In this document: in pieces, positions 23,301-34,696 of the stretch
Layout of the letters: each line of letters begins with the position of its first letter
Position numbering within the stretch: the stretch's first letter is position 1
NCBI RefSeq assembly: GCF_024323335.1
Contig: NC_066581.1
Span: forward strand, 300,205,536 to 300,269,535
DNA: 64,000 nucleotides
Reading direction: 5' to 3'
Source of the DNA: Lathyrus oleraceus
Lineage: Eukaryota; Streptophyta; Magnoliopsida; Fabales; Fabaceae
The notes under the pieces: generated by a model
Told to the model about the DNA's origin: nothing
The model's input: only the letters and a program-made list of their open reading frames with translations
The model's database searches: none
Made by a program: the position numbers and the translations under genes

Positions 23301-24673
23301 GAAACATCTAGCCTTTAGCAATCTGAACCTATTTAAATAATCATCTATTGGTTTGGAGTGTTTTCTCTTGACACTGGCTAATTCTTTCAGACTTATTTTT
23401 GTTTGTCCCATGTAGAATTGTTCATGGAACAACCTTTCTAATTGGGTCCACGTGTATACTGAGTTTGCAGGCAAAAATGTAAACCAAGTAAACGCGTTTT
23501 TTGTTAAGGAACTAGGGAAATATTTTATTTTCAAATTTTCGTTACGGGCTATCTCCCCTGCCTCGATCAGGTAACGTGCCACATGTTCTATAGTGGACTC
23601 ACTAGTGTCCCCTGAGAACTTTGTGAACTTAGGGACTTTCCACCTTGGTGGCAATTCTTCTTGCAGAATATATTCTGATAGTGGGGATGCGTAACTAGGC
23701 CTTTGTAAACCCATGTTCATCCCATTTTGTGCCATTATCGTTTCGACCATGGCTGCCAAATTATTTTCGACAGGCGGATTATTATACCGCATCCGTTGTT
23801 GCAATACAGCATCCGCGTCCTGGCCTCTCTGGATTACTATCCTTCTAGGCTCTTGTGGAATGGGGATTTCGACACGAGGCTGTTCGACTACATCCTCTCG
23901 GTTTCTGATGTTCGTTTGAGGATTGTCTAACGGTATCTGGTTTATCGTAGGTTCTTCTTGGACCGCTACTGCTGGGTTATGAACCACTTGTTCTCTGTGT
24001 CGAGTTTGAGGGACTCCAAAGAAATCAGCAATGCGCGTCATTTGCGCTGCCAACGCTTGGTTTGTTTGAGTGGTTTTCTGTATCAGTGGATTAAACACCG
24101 CTCCCATTTGTTGCGTCAACATTTGGACCATATCATGATTACTCTCGTCCATCTGCTGTCTAATCACTTGCGCCGAATTATTTGTTATCGGCGGCACGTA
24201 AAGTGGTTGTTGATTCAGTCTACTCACGTTTCCACCATATCCTGACCCTTGTAAGGGTGAAGACACGTTGGCCATCGAGTCTGAATATATTAACGGGGAG
24301 TTATGTAAATTTGCCATCACCGAAGTTGGCATTCCGAAGGGTTGTTCCCTACCAGGCGGAGGCATGGTGAAATTCGTTACAAAAGGCCTAGAAGTGTTTC
24401 CCACAGGGGGGGTGTCCCAATGGGCATTTGTTGTGCCCTGAAGGACGAACTAGGCGCGTTTTGTGACATCGAAACCGCTGGTATCGACCCCGCTGACGAA
24501 GGTACAGCCTCTGACACAGGGACCGATCCTATATTGCCTTCTGTCGAAAGGACAGGGTTAGATACTGGGATGGATTCGTTAGGATTATTTGGCTGGTTCG
24601 CCATTTTCCTTACTCTTGTTCTTTTAGGTATTTCTACTTCGGATACGGCTAATTTACCGCTTCTCAGTCTCAT
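20391..24673 (-). pseudogene. gag-pro: Tat element gag-protease polyprotein (one frame break)
   Basis: The likely start is the ATG at 24673 (MRLRSGKLAV), 77 bases after the LTR. That frame runs out after about 90 residues at a G7 run (plus strand 24406-24412), and the gag frame continues from there (open frame from 24404, 1337 residues), so one base is probably missing in the run. Gag motifs include ERLFHEQFYMGQTKISLKEL and LNRFRLLKARC, then a pseudo-zinc motif with CKYHNFLGHKTSRC. Further on is a long Glu/Lys/Arg-rich linker. The aspartic protease has ILVDGGATVNLMP (Asp at about residue 1163 of the 1337). Gag forms particles and binds element RNA; protease cleaves the polyprotein. It ends at TAG (20391-20393), in the same frame as the RT region that follows. 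Confidence 0.85.
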
Positions 24674-24729
24674 ACAAATGAAGGACAGATTTTGACTAGC
24701 GATTATCTAACTTTCTAAATTTTTGCACA

Positions 24730-24747
24730 GTCCCACCGGGCGTGCCA
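24730..24747 (-). other. Primer-binding site of the Tat element
   Basis: On the minus strand this reads TGGCACGCCCGGTGGGAC, three bases after the 5' LTR. The TGG start and position are those of a tRNA-primed minus-strand site. I do not assign the tRNA. Confidence 0.8.
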
Positions 24748-24750
24748 ATT

Positions 24751-25599
24751 TGTTCGCTGTGAATTTTGGCGAACAACCTCTGGTTTACCAAAACTTGTAG
24801 AATTGGGTTACTTGCAGGATCAACCACACAAATCCTAGGACATGTGCAGATCTAGATGGTCTTGAAGATGTCTAAAATCACTTTCATATCTTTCATTTCT
24901 GTTCTCTAAGTGTTTTACGTCGAAATACGTTGATTACAATGTTAAGTGGATGTAAATTTAACAAGATAAAGTAAATGGCGGAAAATAACTGACGAAATGT
25001 AAAGTGTCGAAAAGGATAAAGTGCAGAAAGATAAATGACTGGAAAACGTAAAAGAGATTTGTAAAGAACTTTGAACTTTATAAAATAAACTTTGAAGGAA
25101 TTGGTGTTTGTTTACCCATACATTTTCCAAATATGACTCTTTTCTCTCACACGGGTACTTTGAGTGTTTTCAGGAATTTTGTATAAGTAATTCTTCACAC
25201 CTTTTTTTAGATAATAACTACCCTATATATACACAAATAACATAACTGTTATTAACGACTAAATCCTAAAACTATGACACATGGCTCTCCTCCTTTCGCC
25301 AGATGCTTCCACGCGTCTTCTGCCAAACGTCACAACCTTTTAAATTCAAATTTACTTTTAAGTCGAAATGACGTCTTCCTTCAGGATTTTTGTCGAATTA
25401 TCAACATACTGCAATGTTCTCCCTATCTGTCAAAAGTGCTTTTCCTAGGTGCAAACATCTTTGTTGAAATGACGAAACTTCCATTTTGTCGAAGTGTCGA
25501 ACCATACTTATTAATCAAATCGTTTCAACCCATGTCATCATTTGTCGAAAAAATCATTTCTTACACCAAATCTCATGGCGTCGAAAACGCACGTATACA
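24751..25599 (-). repeat. 5' LTR of the Tat element
   Basis: 849 bp; on the minus strand it starts TGTATACGTGCG and ends GCGAACA. The primer-binding site follows directly. It should contain the promoter for the gag-pol transcript; I could not place the transcription start. Confidence 0.92.
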
Positions 25600-27329
25600 G
25601 TGTCATGCTAGTAGTTTGTCATTGTTTCATGTATTTTCCAAGTAGGAGTTTTACAAGAGAAAACAGAGCAAAAATGGCCAAAAACAGAGAAGAAGTATAG
25701 AAAATGCACTGGTGGCGACCTCCGTTGCGTGCGCCATTACGTGGCACCCAAGGGGCGCTACCCACTTTAAAAGAAAAAGGCAAAAATTTGAAGTCTGAAG
25801 TGCGTGGCGTTTTCCACTGGGGTATGACATTCGCCATGACCCCTCCACCAACAACGTTCACCACTCAGTGCTCATGGTGTTCGCCATAAGGCCATGGCAT
25901 CCGTCATGGGCTTTGTGTCCAAAAAAATAGAAAATGAATTGCTCAATTTTCTCCCATTGGAGAACTTTTCTCTCAACTAATCTCACACGAATTTGACTAA
26001 CTTCTCAGTTGTTGGAACACTATATATAGTCTTAGTTTCTAGGTTTTAGGGGGAGGCAAGTTTTAGAATCAAATAGTCAGAAAAATCATTTATTGTAAAA
26101 GTGTTTAATTTCTCACATCGAGTAGTAAGCACACCATAATTTTAAGATTCTGCAAGTTTCATATTTGTAATTAAATCATTCATCATTTAAGCTTGCCGCC
26201 GTATTAATTCCCGAGTTTTATTTATAAGTTTTTCGGTTTCCAACTTCTGCACTATGTTGTTACAGTACATATTTTTCTTTAATTTTCTGCATTTTACTGT
26301 AATAAACTTTAATATTATAATTTCCATTTTTTATTGTTCTATTAGTTAAATTGCTACTGTTTAGATTGCTAAAGTTGTTTACTAGTATTAATTGTATACA
26401 TTCAATCAATTTGCATACATATTGTACTGCAATATTATTTTTTGCATGCTATTTAATACTACTTCTCATTATCATCATTATATTATCATGTTTAAAAATT
26501 TATTTGTTATGCATAGTGAATTTAATATGAATATTATATCAAATATGTCCAGCTAAACTATTTAGGGTCCGGAATATGAGCACAGTCGTTTCGAAAATAC
26601 TTGCATCTACATTGGAAATTATCGGTTAAATTGGGATTCATTTTTGGAATTGATTTTTTTAATGTTTTAAACTGAATTTAATCACCGCGAAAGCGTTAAT
26701 CTTAGAGATATCGGTTCTGTTTTGAAAGAGAGGAATCCATATCTTAGCTAGAAAATAAAAACCAAATTTTAAATTAAATCTAAAGAGACACTTCTTTTAA
26801 ACTATAAAAATAATCATTTTCAAAATAGAGTTTAGAAGAATAAATGTGTTGCGACAGGAGGCGTTTGTAAGTTTGGACTCTGGTGCTACGCGAGCGATAA
26901 CCGTTATCACCTTTAAATTTGTTTTTCACTCGAAACGAATTTTTAATTAATTAGAAGTTCTTGATTTTCAAAAACATAAGTTTTATACTTTAACACGCTG
27001 AACTGCGACAACGACAATATAGATTTTAGAATAAAACCCAGTTCCAATTTAGTGAACATAAACAGTTCATTTAAATTAAGTTTCTTTCTATTAAAGAAAA
27101 ATATTATCCCGATTTAATTAATTAATCTGACTTAGCTGTGAGTACTATTGATCGACGCAAACCATATTTCAGTCTCGCTTTTTAAAACCAACTTGCTTTA
27201 TTTTCTATTTTAATTCCCTTTCTCATCCAAAATCCAATTAGTCTTAAATTTACAATGCAACAGTAGATAACATTGAGATTGACTATAATTTCTTGTGGGT
27301 TCGACAACCTTTTATATTACTCCGATACA
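25600..27329 (+). mobile_element. Solo LTR (probably gypsy/Athila-like), right part
   Basis: This is about 1.73 kb after removal of the Tat element. It carries GC-rich phrases with GCCATGAC and GCCATGGC, a plausible TATA box (ACTATATATAG at 26020-26030), a polyadenylation-like AT-rich tail and an end phrase GTGGGTTCGACAACC (27297-27311) common near LTR ends. No primer site or polypurine tract flanks it, hence a solo LTR. Flanking TTTAA (11582-11586) and TTTCA (27330-27334) match at four of five bases. It interrupts the MAIN-like gene near an intron. Lineage is a guess from style. Confidence 0.45.
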
Positions 27330-28783
27330 TTTCATGTTGTGAAAAACATCAAAGAGAAGGAAAAAATCACATCAACTACTGGCTTGCTTCAGCCAAATGA
27401 GGAGTTATTTCAGGAAGCTTTGTCCCTATTTGGGAAGAAGGATTTGTGCATGACCGATTATATTACGCTTAACCACGGGATGCTTAATGCATTCATAGAG
27501 AGATGGCACACTGAGACCTCATAATTTCATCTACCGCTTGGTGAGATGTCTATCACACTCAGTGATGTATCCTGTTTGTTGCATCTTCTGATTAGGGGGA
27601 ACTCCTAGATCATGGTGGGATTACCTGAGACGAGGCACTCGAGATGATGGTAGACTATCTAGGATTTGACCCAAAAAATGCATTGAGCGAGTTTGAGAAA
27701 ACCAGGGGGCTCATGCTAGGTTTGAATTCCTGAAAAAGGTGTATACAGATGCGCTCCTTAGAGCTCATGAGGCTAGAGGTGATGACGAGCAGGTGGGGCT
27801 CCATAGAGCACATGCTATGAGAGTATACCTGCTATATTTGGTTGACACTATGATTTTTATGTGTTTGGTCTACTTGTACTCGAAGTTATCAGAGGGCTGT
27901 AGGTGGAAAACGAAGTAGGTCACATGCAGCATCATACTACTAACAGTAATATTTATTGGTCTTTTAATGTTTCTATGTCATTTTCATTTCAACTTTGCAA
28001 CACCATTACCGATTCTTCGTGTGTTCCAACTCTCTTAAGGCTTGGATCCTTCAGCACTTCCTGCACATCTATGACCAGGAGGGTGTACCGACTTATACTG
28101 AGGATATGTCACATACTATTGTAGTTTCCCCGCTCAGAGGGAACCAGGACACAAAGTCGTTCAAGGTGTATCTTGACTGTTTAGTTGCCGAGGTCATGCA
28201 CTTCAAAAGTTATGTCGATCACCGTGAGACGTAGCCATTTGACGACATAGTGATATACTCGAGATGGTTGGCTTGCGGATCACATCTCACTCCACCTTAT
28301 CTTTCCGAGCACGTGATGCTGCAGTTCGGTTACACTCAGACACCCTTTTGTCTATGTCTCTCCTGTTTTAACACGTAGACAGATGAATGCCATGTTTGAT
28401 GATTATGAGAGTCACATGTTACCGGAGGAGGCACGAAGTAGCATAACTGAGAGTGAATGGAGCCACGTTGACGACTACATTAGGTGGTTCTTCACGATGT
28501 CACATAAGTATATGGTGCATGCTGCTCTAGGAGATCCACTAAGGGCATCTCATCAGGAGATACTAGAAGAGGAGCAAACACCGTCAGATCATACTCATGA
28601 TATCTTGCCTAGATTTCGTCGCATAGTGGAGATTACGTAGAAATCATTGATAGAGGTATCTTTCCTGATGGGTTTGATAAGAGGTAGGTCCTAAATGTCA
28701 TCATAACCGAGATATGAGAGACATTCATGTATCGGAGACAACACCGGAGGACGAGGGGTAGTCTGACATACGCAGTAATGTAG
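27330..28783 (+). pseudogene. MAIN-like PMD gene, C-terminal part
   Basis: Pieces in all three frames match the PMD of MAIN-like proteins: LLQPNEELFQEALSLFG, NAFIERWHTETS, FHLPLGEMSITLSDVSCLLH, HRAHAMRVYLLYLVDT, LVYLYSKLSEGCRW, AWILQHFLHIYDQEGVP, SPLRGNQDTKSFKVYLD, FKSYVDHRET, WLACGSHLTPPYLSEHVM, QFGYTQTPF, MFDDYESHMLPEEARSS, EILEEEQTPSDHTHDILPR, ending at a stop near 28781. Several stops and frame shifts (for example after HTETS at 27521) plus a missing stretch show it is dead. It continues the gene begun at 10927. Its sequence is distinct from the PMD gene inside the Tat element, so two PMD families are present. Confidence 0.7.
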
Positions 28784-29520
28784 TAGTATATAGTAGTTGT
28801 ACTTTTGATTAATTATGAATTGTATTTTATTTTTACTTCATGCTACTTTATCGTGTATTTCGACTTTATTTATATATGTAATTTTTGAACCATTTGGATT
28901 TATATATGTCATTTTTTTGCATATCGATTGTATGGTTTAAATCTCGTCACATAACATAGTACATAACACTTATAAATCTTCATTTGAATAAACATAGCAT
29001 GCACTGTTCTGATAGGTTACAAAGGTGTATCTCCGTATAATAAACGGAAATGCATCTCCAGAACAATAAATATGTAAAATACCTTTTAGAGTGGATGCAT
29101 GGTGTACGTTTTAAAATATTACGAAGATGCGTCTTTAGATCAGTTAACATTTTGATTTAGAACAATGTGTGTCCGAAAATGTATCTTTGAAGTTTGAGAG
29201 ACATTTTAAATTTTCTAAAATATTTTTCCACCCATAGGATGAGATAAAAAAAATTCTATTTTTATTGTTTCTTGAAGATACATAGTCATGCTAGAAAATA
29301 ACATAGACCATGTTAGCATCTAAATAACATTCAAATCAGCGTCCAATTGTGCCAAAAACAAATAACTTACCCTTCACCTCAATTTCTGTTTGTAGAAGTT
29401 AACGGAGAAAATCATTAGTGTAGACACAAGTTTTAGAGGAATTAAAACTTACTAAAATAATTTAATATCTAAAAGTAAATATTAGTATATGTAAAGAAAC
29501 GAAAATATATTTAACCTTAA
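28784..29520. other. 3' non-coding flank of the MULE-like unit
   Basis: No gene. It contains palindromic GGAAATGCATCTCC-type motifs at 29046-29059 and 29120-29133 and a weaker one near 29173, mirroring those upstream of the PMD gene. The proposed unit end lies near 29257; after that the sequence is plain AT-rich spacer. Confidence 0.45.
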
Positions 29521-29522
29521 TA

Positions 29523-29669
29523 CTCCTTTCGTTCCATATTATAAGCAAATTTCACCTTTCTAAATTCATTAAATAATTAATGTATCTGATTTATTATATA
29601 GATCAGATATATTAATTATTTAATTAATTTAAAAAGATGAAATTTGCTTATAATATAGGACAGATGAAG
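29523..29669. mobile_element. Stowaway-like MITE
   Basis: A 147-bp foldback. The left arm CTCCTTTCGTTCCATATTAT pairs with the right arm ending ATAATATAGGACAGATGAAG, and TA flanks both sides (29521-29522 and 29670-29671). The CTCC..CGT..C start and TA duplication are typical of Stowaway elements mobilised by Tc1/mariner transposases. The arms have diverged, so it is not recent. Confidence 0.8.
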
Positions 29670-29671
29670 TA

Positions 29672-30990
29672 TCTCTTAAGATTAAAAATATACTGTTTTT
29701 TTTTTTATTTTAATTCTTCTATAAGTGTTGAAATCAGTTGTTATGATTATGAAGACGCATTTATTATATATATTCATTTGTCAACCATTTCGATTGAGAT
29801 AGTTTGGTTGATTTCAAGAATAGTACAGTATTAAAGTCAGAGTAACTCGGTCTTCAATTAAATGCTACAAAGTACCAAACAAACACCTACTACTTTTGAC
29901 CACAATAGTTAGTGTTTTTTCCTGTCGTATGTGCGATTGTGACATTGCATGCATACAATGGCCACTCATACATATACCTCATGACAAAATTTAAGTGATT
30001 TTTACTACTGTTTCCTTAACATGTGGAATATTTTTGAAGATTAAAATCCAAAACTCAAGAACTAAACTACTCTATCTATTTCCACATGTCATATACGTAG
30101 AACAACAAAACAATGAGAGCATTCCAAAAAACGATAAGAATTGTATATGTATCATATAAAATAAAAAGTTAATATTGTTATGTGCGTATCTAATGGAAAT
30201 CATTGGCACGCTATTGTGTAAATCAACAGCTAAAAATCATTGTTGTGTTTATTCTATGCAAATTTTTGTATGTATTAGTAGCATTTGCTAAAGAGTGACA
30301 CTTATTTATCCTAAAAGTGTGTTGGTCATTATAGTTTACGTTGTCGACATGTTTCTATTAGTCATGATCCATTTGGAGGACAAAGATCTATCTTTATGTA
30401 ACCATGATAACACAATATTTGGTATCTTATCGAGCATTCCTATAGATCGAACATCTCAAAATTGATAAAATAGAGTTTGGGTCATTAAATTAGATTTCAA
30501 ATTTAATATCTAAAAAATTAACTTGGTCTTAAAAAATCCACTATCTATTAAGGATAGTTCGGTCACATATAATTTGTTTAATTTGCAAAAATATTAAATC
30601 TAAAAAATATAATAATATGTATATTATCTCACTTAAAAATAACACAATAGATTGATGTATTATATTATATTCTTTATATTAAATACTATAAACTAATATA
30701 TATTTTGTTTATTAATTTTAACAATTTTAAAATTTATTTTATTTAAAAACATGTTATAATATATTTTTTTAAATAATACAACACTTAAAAAATGTGTTAT
30801 ATTTAAATAATATATTTTTATATTGTATTTTCAATAAATATTATGAAAATTTTGATTTATTTACTTATAAATAAATAGTTTATTTAAAGTTGGATAACTC
30901 ATAATTTGCATAAAACCAAAGTTAGATAATATATTAAATATATATTAAAACACAATTTTTAACTCAGTCTATAAAACTCAGGATACATTA
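29672..30990. other. AT-rich spacer, nothing recognised
   Basis: About 1.3 kb without coding signals, clear repeats or LTR ends. The last 700 bases are very AT-rich with TTTAAATAATATA-type words. Confidence 0.4.
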
Positions 30991-30995
30991 AAATC

Positions 30996-31233
30996 TATTA
31001 GATTTAATTATTAGATTTAATTCATATTTAAGTTTGTTAGATATTAGATTTAAATATTAGATTTGATTCATATTTAAGTTTGTTAGATATTAGATTTAAA
31101 TATTAGATTTGATTCATATTTAAGTTTGTTAGAGGCTTATAAATAGGGTGTCAATCATTGTAACTTTTAATCATGTTTTGTAGCCGTCATTCTTAATAGA
31201 ATATTCATCTTTTATTCTACCTTTGCACCAACA
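30996..31233 (+). repeat. 5' LTR of the young copia, with three 46-bp tandem units
   Basis: The first 138 bases are three tandem 46-bp units (30996-31041, 31042-31087, 31088-31133), each starting TATTAGATTT; the first differs from the other two at a few bases. A TATA box (TTATAAATA, 31137-31145) follows, so the repeated units are in the upstream promoter part (U3). Confidence 0.9.
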
Positions 31234-31423
31234 ATTGGTATCTAGAGCTCCGGTTCGGATTCATTGGGAAACACGGGAAACACGAGTGAACGTGAGGTCT
31301 TGTGTGTTTGGTTTTGATTCTTAGATTCGTGTTGAATCTTGAACAAAATCTGATCAGAATTTTAATTCTGTGGGTTGGGAAACACTGTGTGAGAAATCTG
31401 AGTGTACTGTGCAAGGTAGAAAG

Positions 31424-34400
31424 ATGAACGGAAACGGCAACATGAACACCAAACTTCCAGTATTTGACGGTAAAAACTGGAATCGTTGGATGATCCAAAT
31501 GCGTGTACTGTTCGGTGCTCAAGATGTTCTAGATCTTGTCACTGATGGTTATGTTCCGGTAGCAGCAGATGCGACGGATGAACAGAAAAACGCGCAGAAG
31601 GAAGTAAGGAAGAAGGATCAGAAAGCATTGTTCTTCATTCATCAATGTGTTGATGTAAATGTGTTTGAGAAGATTGCAGATTCAACGACAGCAAAGGCTG
31701 CGTGGGACACACTGGTTAGATGTTATGGTGGTGACGCATCAGTGAAGAAGGTGAAGCTTCAGTCCTTGAGAAAGCAATATGAGAATCTCAACATGAAGAA
31801 TAATGAGAAAGTTTCTGAATACATCTCCAGAGTGATTCTGATCACTAATGAGATGAAAGCGTGTGGAGAAACTCTTTCTGAAGAAACAATCATGGAGAAG
31901 GTATTGAGATCCCTTACCTCTCAATTTGATTACATTGTGGTAGCAATAGAACATTCCAAAGATCTGAGCACCATGAGAATTGAAGAGCTGCAGAGCAGTC
32001 TAGAAGCGCAAGAGTTGCGTTTGACTGAGAGAACTTCTGAAAGGGAAGTAGAGCAGCAGGCTCTGAAAGCAACTTCTGATAGGAGGTATCAGAAGCAGTC
32101 AGAAGCCAGGAGAAGATCTGATGGTGGTCAGAAGTCAGAAAGCTCAACCTCTGATAGACAAAAGAATGTTCAGAAGGGAAAAGAGAAGTATGACAAGAAG
32201 AAAATCCAATGTTACTGCTGTAAGAAGTTTGGTCACTTTGCTAGAGACTGTTGGTCAAACAAGGAGAGAAAATCAGAAGAAGCAAATATAGCCAGAAGTT
32301 CTGATGACGAATCTGTGCTATTGATGGCCTCTGAATCTGGTGATATGGATCTGATAGACTGGTGGTATATGGACACTGGCTGTTCAAATCATCTTACTGG
32401 AAACAAGAAATGGCTGGTTGACTTTGACTCTGAAAAGAGGACAAAGATCAGATGTGCTGATGACAAATATCTTAATGCAGAAGGTATGGGAAATGTCAGA
32501 GTGACTCTGAACAATGGGAAAACAGCATTGATTCAGAACGTGTGGTATGTACCTGGCATCAGAAGCAATCTGATGAGTGTGGGACAATTAATTGAGAAAG
32601 GTTTTTCAGTTACCATGAAGGACAATCTTCTGAAGCTGTATGACTGCAATCAGAAGTTGATTATGGAGTCAGAACAGGGAAGGAATAGAACATTCAAGGT
32701 GAATGTCAGAACTGCAGACTCAGAATGTCTTAGTGCAACAAGTGCTGAGAAGGAGAGTGAGCTGTGGCACAGAAGATTTGGTCATTTGAATTTCAGAAGC
32801 TTAAAACATCTGAATTCAAAGAAGTTGGTACATGGAATTCCTGCAATTAAGAAGCCTGAAAAGTCATGCAAAGTTTGCATGGAAGGAAAACAACCACGAT
32901 TGCCATTTGCGTCAGAAACTGCTCCAAGAGCAAAACATGCCTTGGGAGTTGTACATTCTGATGTGTGTGGTCCATTTCCAGTAGCATCGATTGGAGGGAA
33001 TAAATACTTTGTGTTATTTGTTGATGAATTCACAAGAATGACATGGGTATCCCTTATTAAGTTTAAACACGAGGTGTTTGATGAATTCAAGAAGTTCAGA
33101 ATGAAGGCTGAGAATCAGAGTGGTCAGAAGTTGAAGATTCTTAGAACTGACGGTGGAGGTGAGTATAACTCCAAAGAGTTCCAGAAGTTCTGTGAGGAGA
33201 ATGGAATTGAGCATGAGGTTACTGCTCCTTATACCCCTCAACACAATGGTCTTGCTGAAAGAAGAAACCGCACTTTGCTTGATATGGTGAGAAGCATGCT
33301 AAAGGAGAAGAAGCTTCCTCAGAAGCTCTGGGGAGAAGCTGTTGCCACTGCAACGTATGTACTCAACCGTTGTCCTACGAAGAAGTTGAAGGAAATAGTT
33401 CCAATACAGAAGTGGACTGGAGATAAGCAAAGTGTTAGTCATTTGAAGGTGTTTGGTTCTGTTTGCTATAAACATGTTCCAGAAGCCAGAAGACAGAAGC
33501 TGGATGATAGAAGCAAAGTGATGATTCTGATAGGGTACCACAGTACAGGTGCATACAAGCTCTATTGTCCAGAAACCAATAAAATTGAATTCAGCAGAGA
33601 TGTGATTGTGAAGGAATCAGAAGTTTGGAATTGGGATAAGTCTCAATCTGATTCTGATGTTAGAACTTCTGAAGAAAGGTCAGAGTTCAGAATTTCTGAG
33701 GTTGGAGTAAATTCTGACGTTGATTCTGACTCTGATAGTGATCCAGAATCTGATGTTCCAGACTCTGATGTTCCAGACTCTGATGTTGCAGACTCTGATG
33801 TTTCAGACTCTGATGATCCTGACTCTGATGACCCAGACTCTGATGGTAATCCAGATTCTGGTGGCAATTCAGACTTTGGAAATATGCCAGAACCTTCAGA
33901 TGGTCAAAGTTCTGGAGGAAGTCAACCATCTGAAGGTAGAAACTCTGAAGTTGAAGACTCTGAACAAGTTCAGAGACCACAAAGAGTCAGAAACATCCCC
34001 AGAAGATATGCAGAATTTGACATGCTGCAAGACACTGAAGTAGACTCTGAAGGAGAAGTTATTCAGTGTGCCATGTTAGTAGACTCTGAACCCATAAGTA
34101 CAGAAGAGGCTCTTAAGCAGAAGCTCTGGCTGAAGGCCATGAAAGAAGAACTTGATGCTATAGAGAGAAACAAGACTGGAAGTTCTGAACAAGAGATAGC
34201 CAAGTTCAAGAAAGTTCTGATGAATGAATTCGAAATGACTGATCTAGGCAAAATGACATACTTTCTAGGGATGGAGTTCAGATACTCTGAGAAAGGTATT
34301 ATTTTGCATCAGCTCAAGTATGAATTAGAACTTCTGAAGAGATTTGATCTGAAGAATTGTAAGATTGCTGTTACTGCATGCCAAGCTGTGTGGATTCTGA

Positions 34401-34684
34401 ATCTATTGCAGGATCTGAAGATTAAAGTAAACAAACCTCTGAAGCTGATGATTGGCAACAAGTCTGCAAACAATCTTGCCAGAAACCCAGTGTTGCATGG
34501 GAGAAGCAAGCACATTGAGACCAAGTATCATTTTCTGAGACATCAAGTTCAGAGGGGAGTGTTAGAAGTTGTACACTGCAACACTCAGAAGCAGTTGGCA
34601 GATGTTCTGACGAAAGCTATCAAGACTGATCAATTTCTCAGATTAAGGGATGGAATTGGTGTTACAAGTTTTGATAGAATATGA
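31424..34684 (+). CDS. Copia gag-protease-integrase polyprotein with RT/RNase H remnants
   Basis: 1086 codons from the ATG at 31424 ([20 protein letters not shown]); an earlier in-frame non-ATG extension is ignored. Gag (about 1-260) has FFIHQCVD and the zinc knuckle [14 protein letters not shown] (about 263-276). Protease has the DTG triad at about 317. Integrase has the HHCC region (HRRFGHLNF...CKVCMEGK) and catalytic residues Asp513, Asp576 and Glu612, the expected D-D-35-E spacing. An Asp/Ser repeat region lies at about 766-818. Of RT only the N-terminal lead ([13 protein letters not shown]) and the end ([17 protein letters not shown]) remain; the YVDD core is gone. RNase H keeps only its last part ([21 protein letters not shown]). 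Both deletions keep the frame. Confidence 0.9.
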   Translation: MNGNGNMNTKLPVFDGKNWNRWMIQMRVLFGAQDVLDLVTDGYVPVAADATDEQKNAQKEVRKKDQKALFFIHQCVDVNVFEKIADSTTAKAAWDTLVRCYGGDASVKKVKLQSLRKQYENLNMKNNEKVSEYISRVILITNEMKACGETLSEETIMEKVLRSLTSQFDYIVVAIEHSKDLSTMRIEELQSSLEAQELRLTERTSEREVEQQALKATSDRRYQKQSEARRRSDGGQKSESSTSDRQKNVQKGKEKYDKKKIQCYCCKKFGHFARDCWSNKERKSEEANIARSSDDESVLLMASESGDMDLIDWWYMDTGCSNHLTGNKKWLVDFDSEKRTKIRCADDKYLNAEGMGNVRVTLNNGKTALIQNVWYVPGIRSNLMSVGQLIEKGFSVTMKDNLLKLYDCNQKLIMESEQGRNRTFKVNVRTADSECLSATSAEKESELWHRRFGHLNFRSLKHLNSKKLVHGIPAIKKPEKSCKVCMEGKQPRLPFASETAPRAKHALGVVHSDVCGPFPVASIGGNKYFVLFVDEFTRMTWVSLIKFKHEVFDEFKKFRMKAENQSGQKLKILRTDGGGEYNSKEFQKFCEENGIEHEVTAPYTPQHNGLAERRNRTLLDMVRSMLKEKKLPQKLWGEAVATATYVLNRCPTKKLKEIVPIQKWTGDKQSVSHLKVFGSVCYKHVPEARRQKLDDRSKVMILIGYHSTGAYKLYCPETNKIEFSRDVIVKESEVWNWDKSQSDSDVRTSEERSEFRISEVGVNSDVDSDSDSDPESDVPDSDVPDSDVADSDVSDSDDPDSDDPDSDGNPDSGGNSDFGNMPEPSDGQSSGGSQPSEGRNSEVEDSEQVQRPQRVRNIPRRYAEFDMLQDTEVDSEGEVIQCAMLVDSEPISTEEALKQKLWLKAMKEELDAIERNKTGSSEQEIAKFKKVLMNEFEMTDLGKMTYFLGMEFRYSEKGIILHQLKYELELLKRFDLKNCKIAVTACQAVWILNLLQDLKIKVNKPLKLMIGNKSANNLARNPVLHGRSKHIETKYHFLRHQVQRGVLEVVHCNTQKQLADVLTKAIKTDQFLRLRDGIGVTSFDRI
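33721..33870 (+). repeat. 15-bp tandem repeat encoding Asp-Ser units
   Basis: Repeats of the form GACTCTGATGTTCCA encode D-S-D-V-P and variants ([20 protein letters not shown]). The region lies between integrase and the RT remnant, a linker position. Open frames on other frames and on the opposite strand are by-products of the repeat. Confidence 0.85.
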
Positions 34685-34696
34685 ATTAAGGGATGG

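Larger units (their letters stand above)
11615..25599 (-). mobile_element. Complete Tat-lineage Ty3/gypsy retrotransposon with antisense PMD gene
   Basis: The element is 13,985 bp, flanked by a perfect GTGTC duplication (11610-11614 and 25600-25604). LTRs of 848 and 849 bp differ, as far as I can see by eye, by one substitution (near 11974 versus 25115) and one base in a T-run, so insertion is recent. In minus orientation the order is 5' LTR (25599-24751), primer site, gag-protease, RT, RNase H, a second archaeal-type RNase H, integrase, polypurine tract, 3' LTR (12462-11615). The second RNase H is diagnostic for the Tat/Ogre group. A divergent PMD gene lies antisense between integrase and the 3' LTR. 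Four single-base frame breaks and three in-frame stops are described under the genes. Unlike classic Ogre there is no room for an extra frame upstream of gag. Confidence 0.93.
10252..29257 (+). mobile_element. MULE-like unit carrying a PMD (MAIN-like) gene, with nested insertions
   Basis: Without the Tat element and the solo LTR inside it, this unit is roughly 3.3 kb. The left end reads GGGAATTTCTTAATGCACCC (10252-10271). Near 29235-29257 an inverse-complement-like stretch (ATAGGATGAGATAAAAAAAA) is a weak partner, so terminal inverted repeats are possible but decayed. Both non-coding flanks carry copies of a palindrome near GGAGATGCATCTCC. The coding part is a PMD gene in two pieces. PMD genes of this kind are known to travel in Mutator-like elements, which is why I group these pieces. 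The transposon boundaries are inference. Confidence 0.4.

Noticed and set aside
20781..24695. Numerous plus-strand open frames opposite gag-pro
   Set aside because: They are reverse-frame shadows of the gag-pro gene, with no domain signature or start context; the only credible plus-strand gene in the element is at 12887-16672.
33643..34043. Open frames in other frames over the Asp-Ser repeat
   Set aside because: A 15-bp repeat unit is open in several frames by construction; codon context supports only the polyprotein frame.
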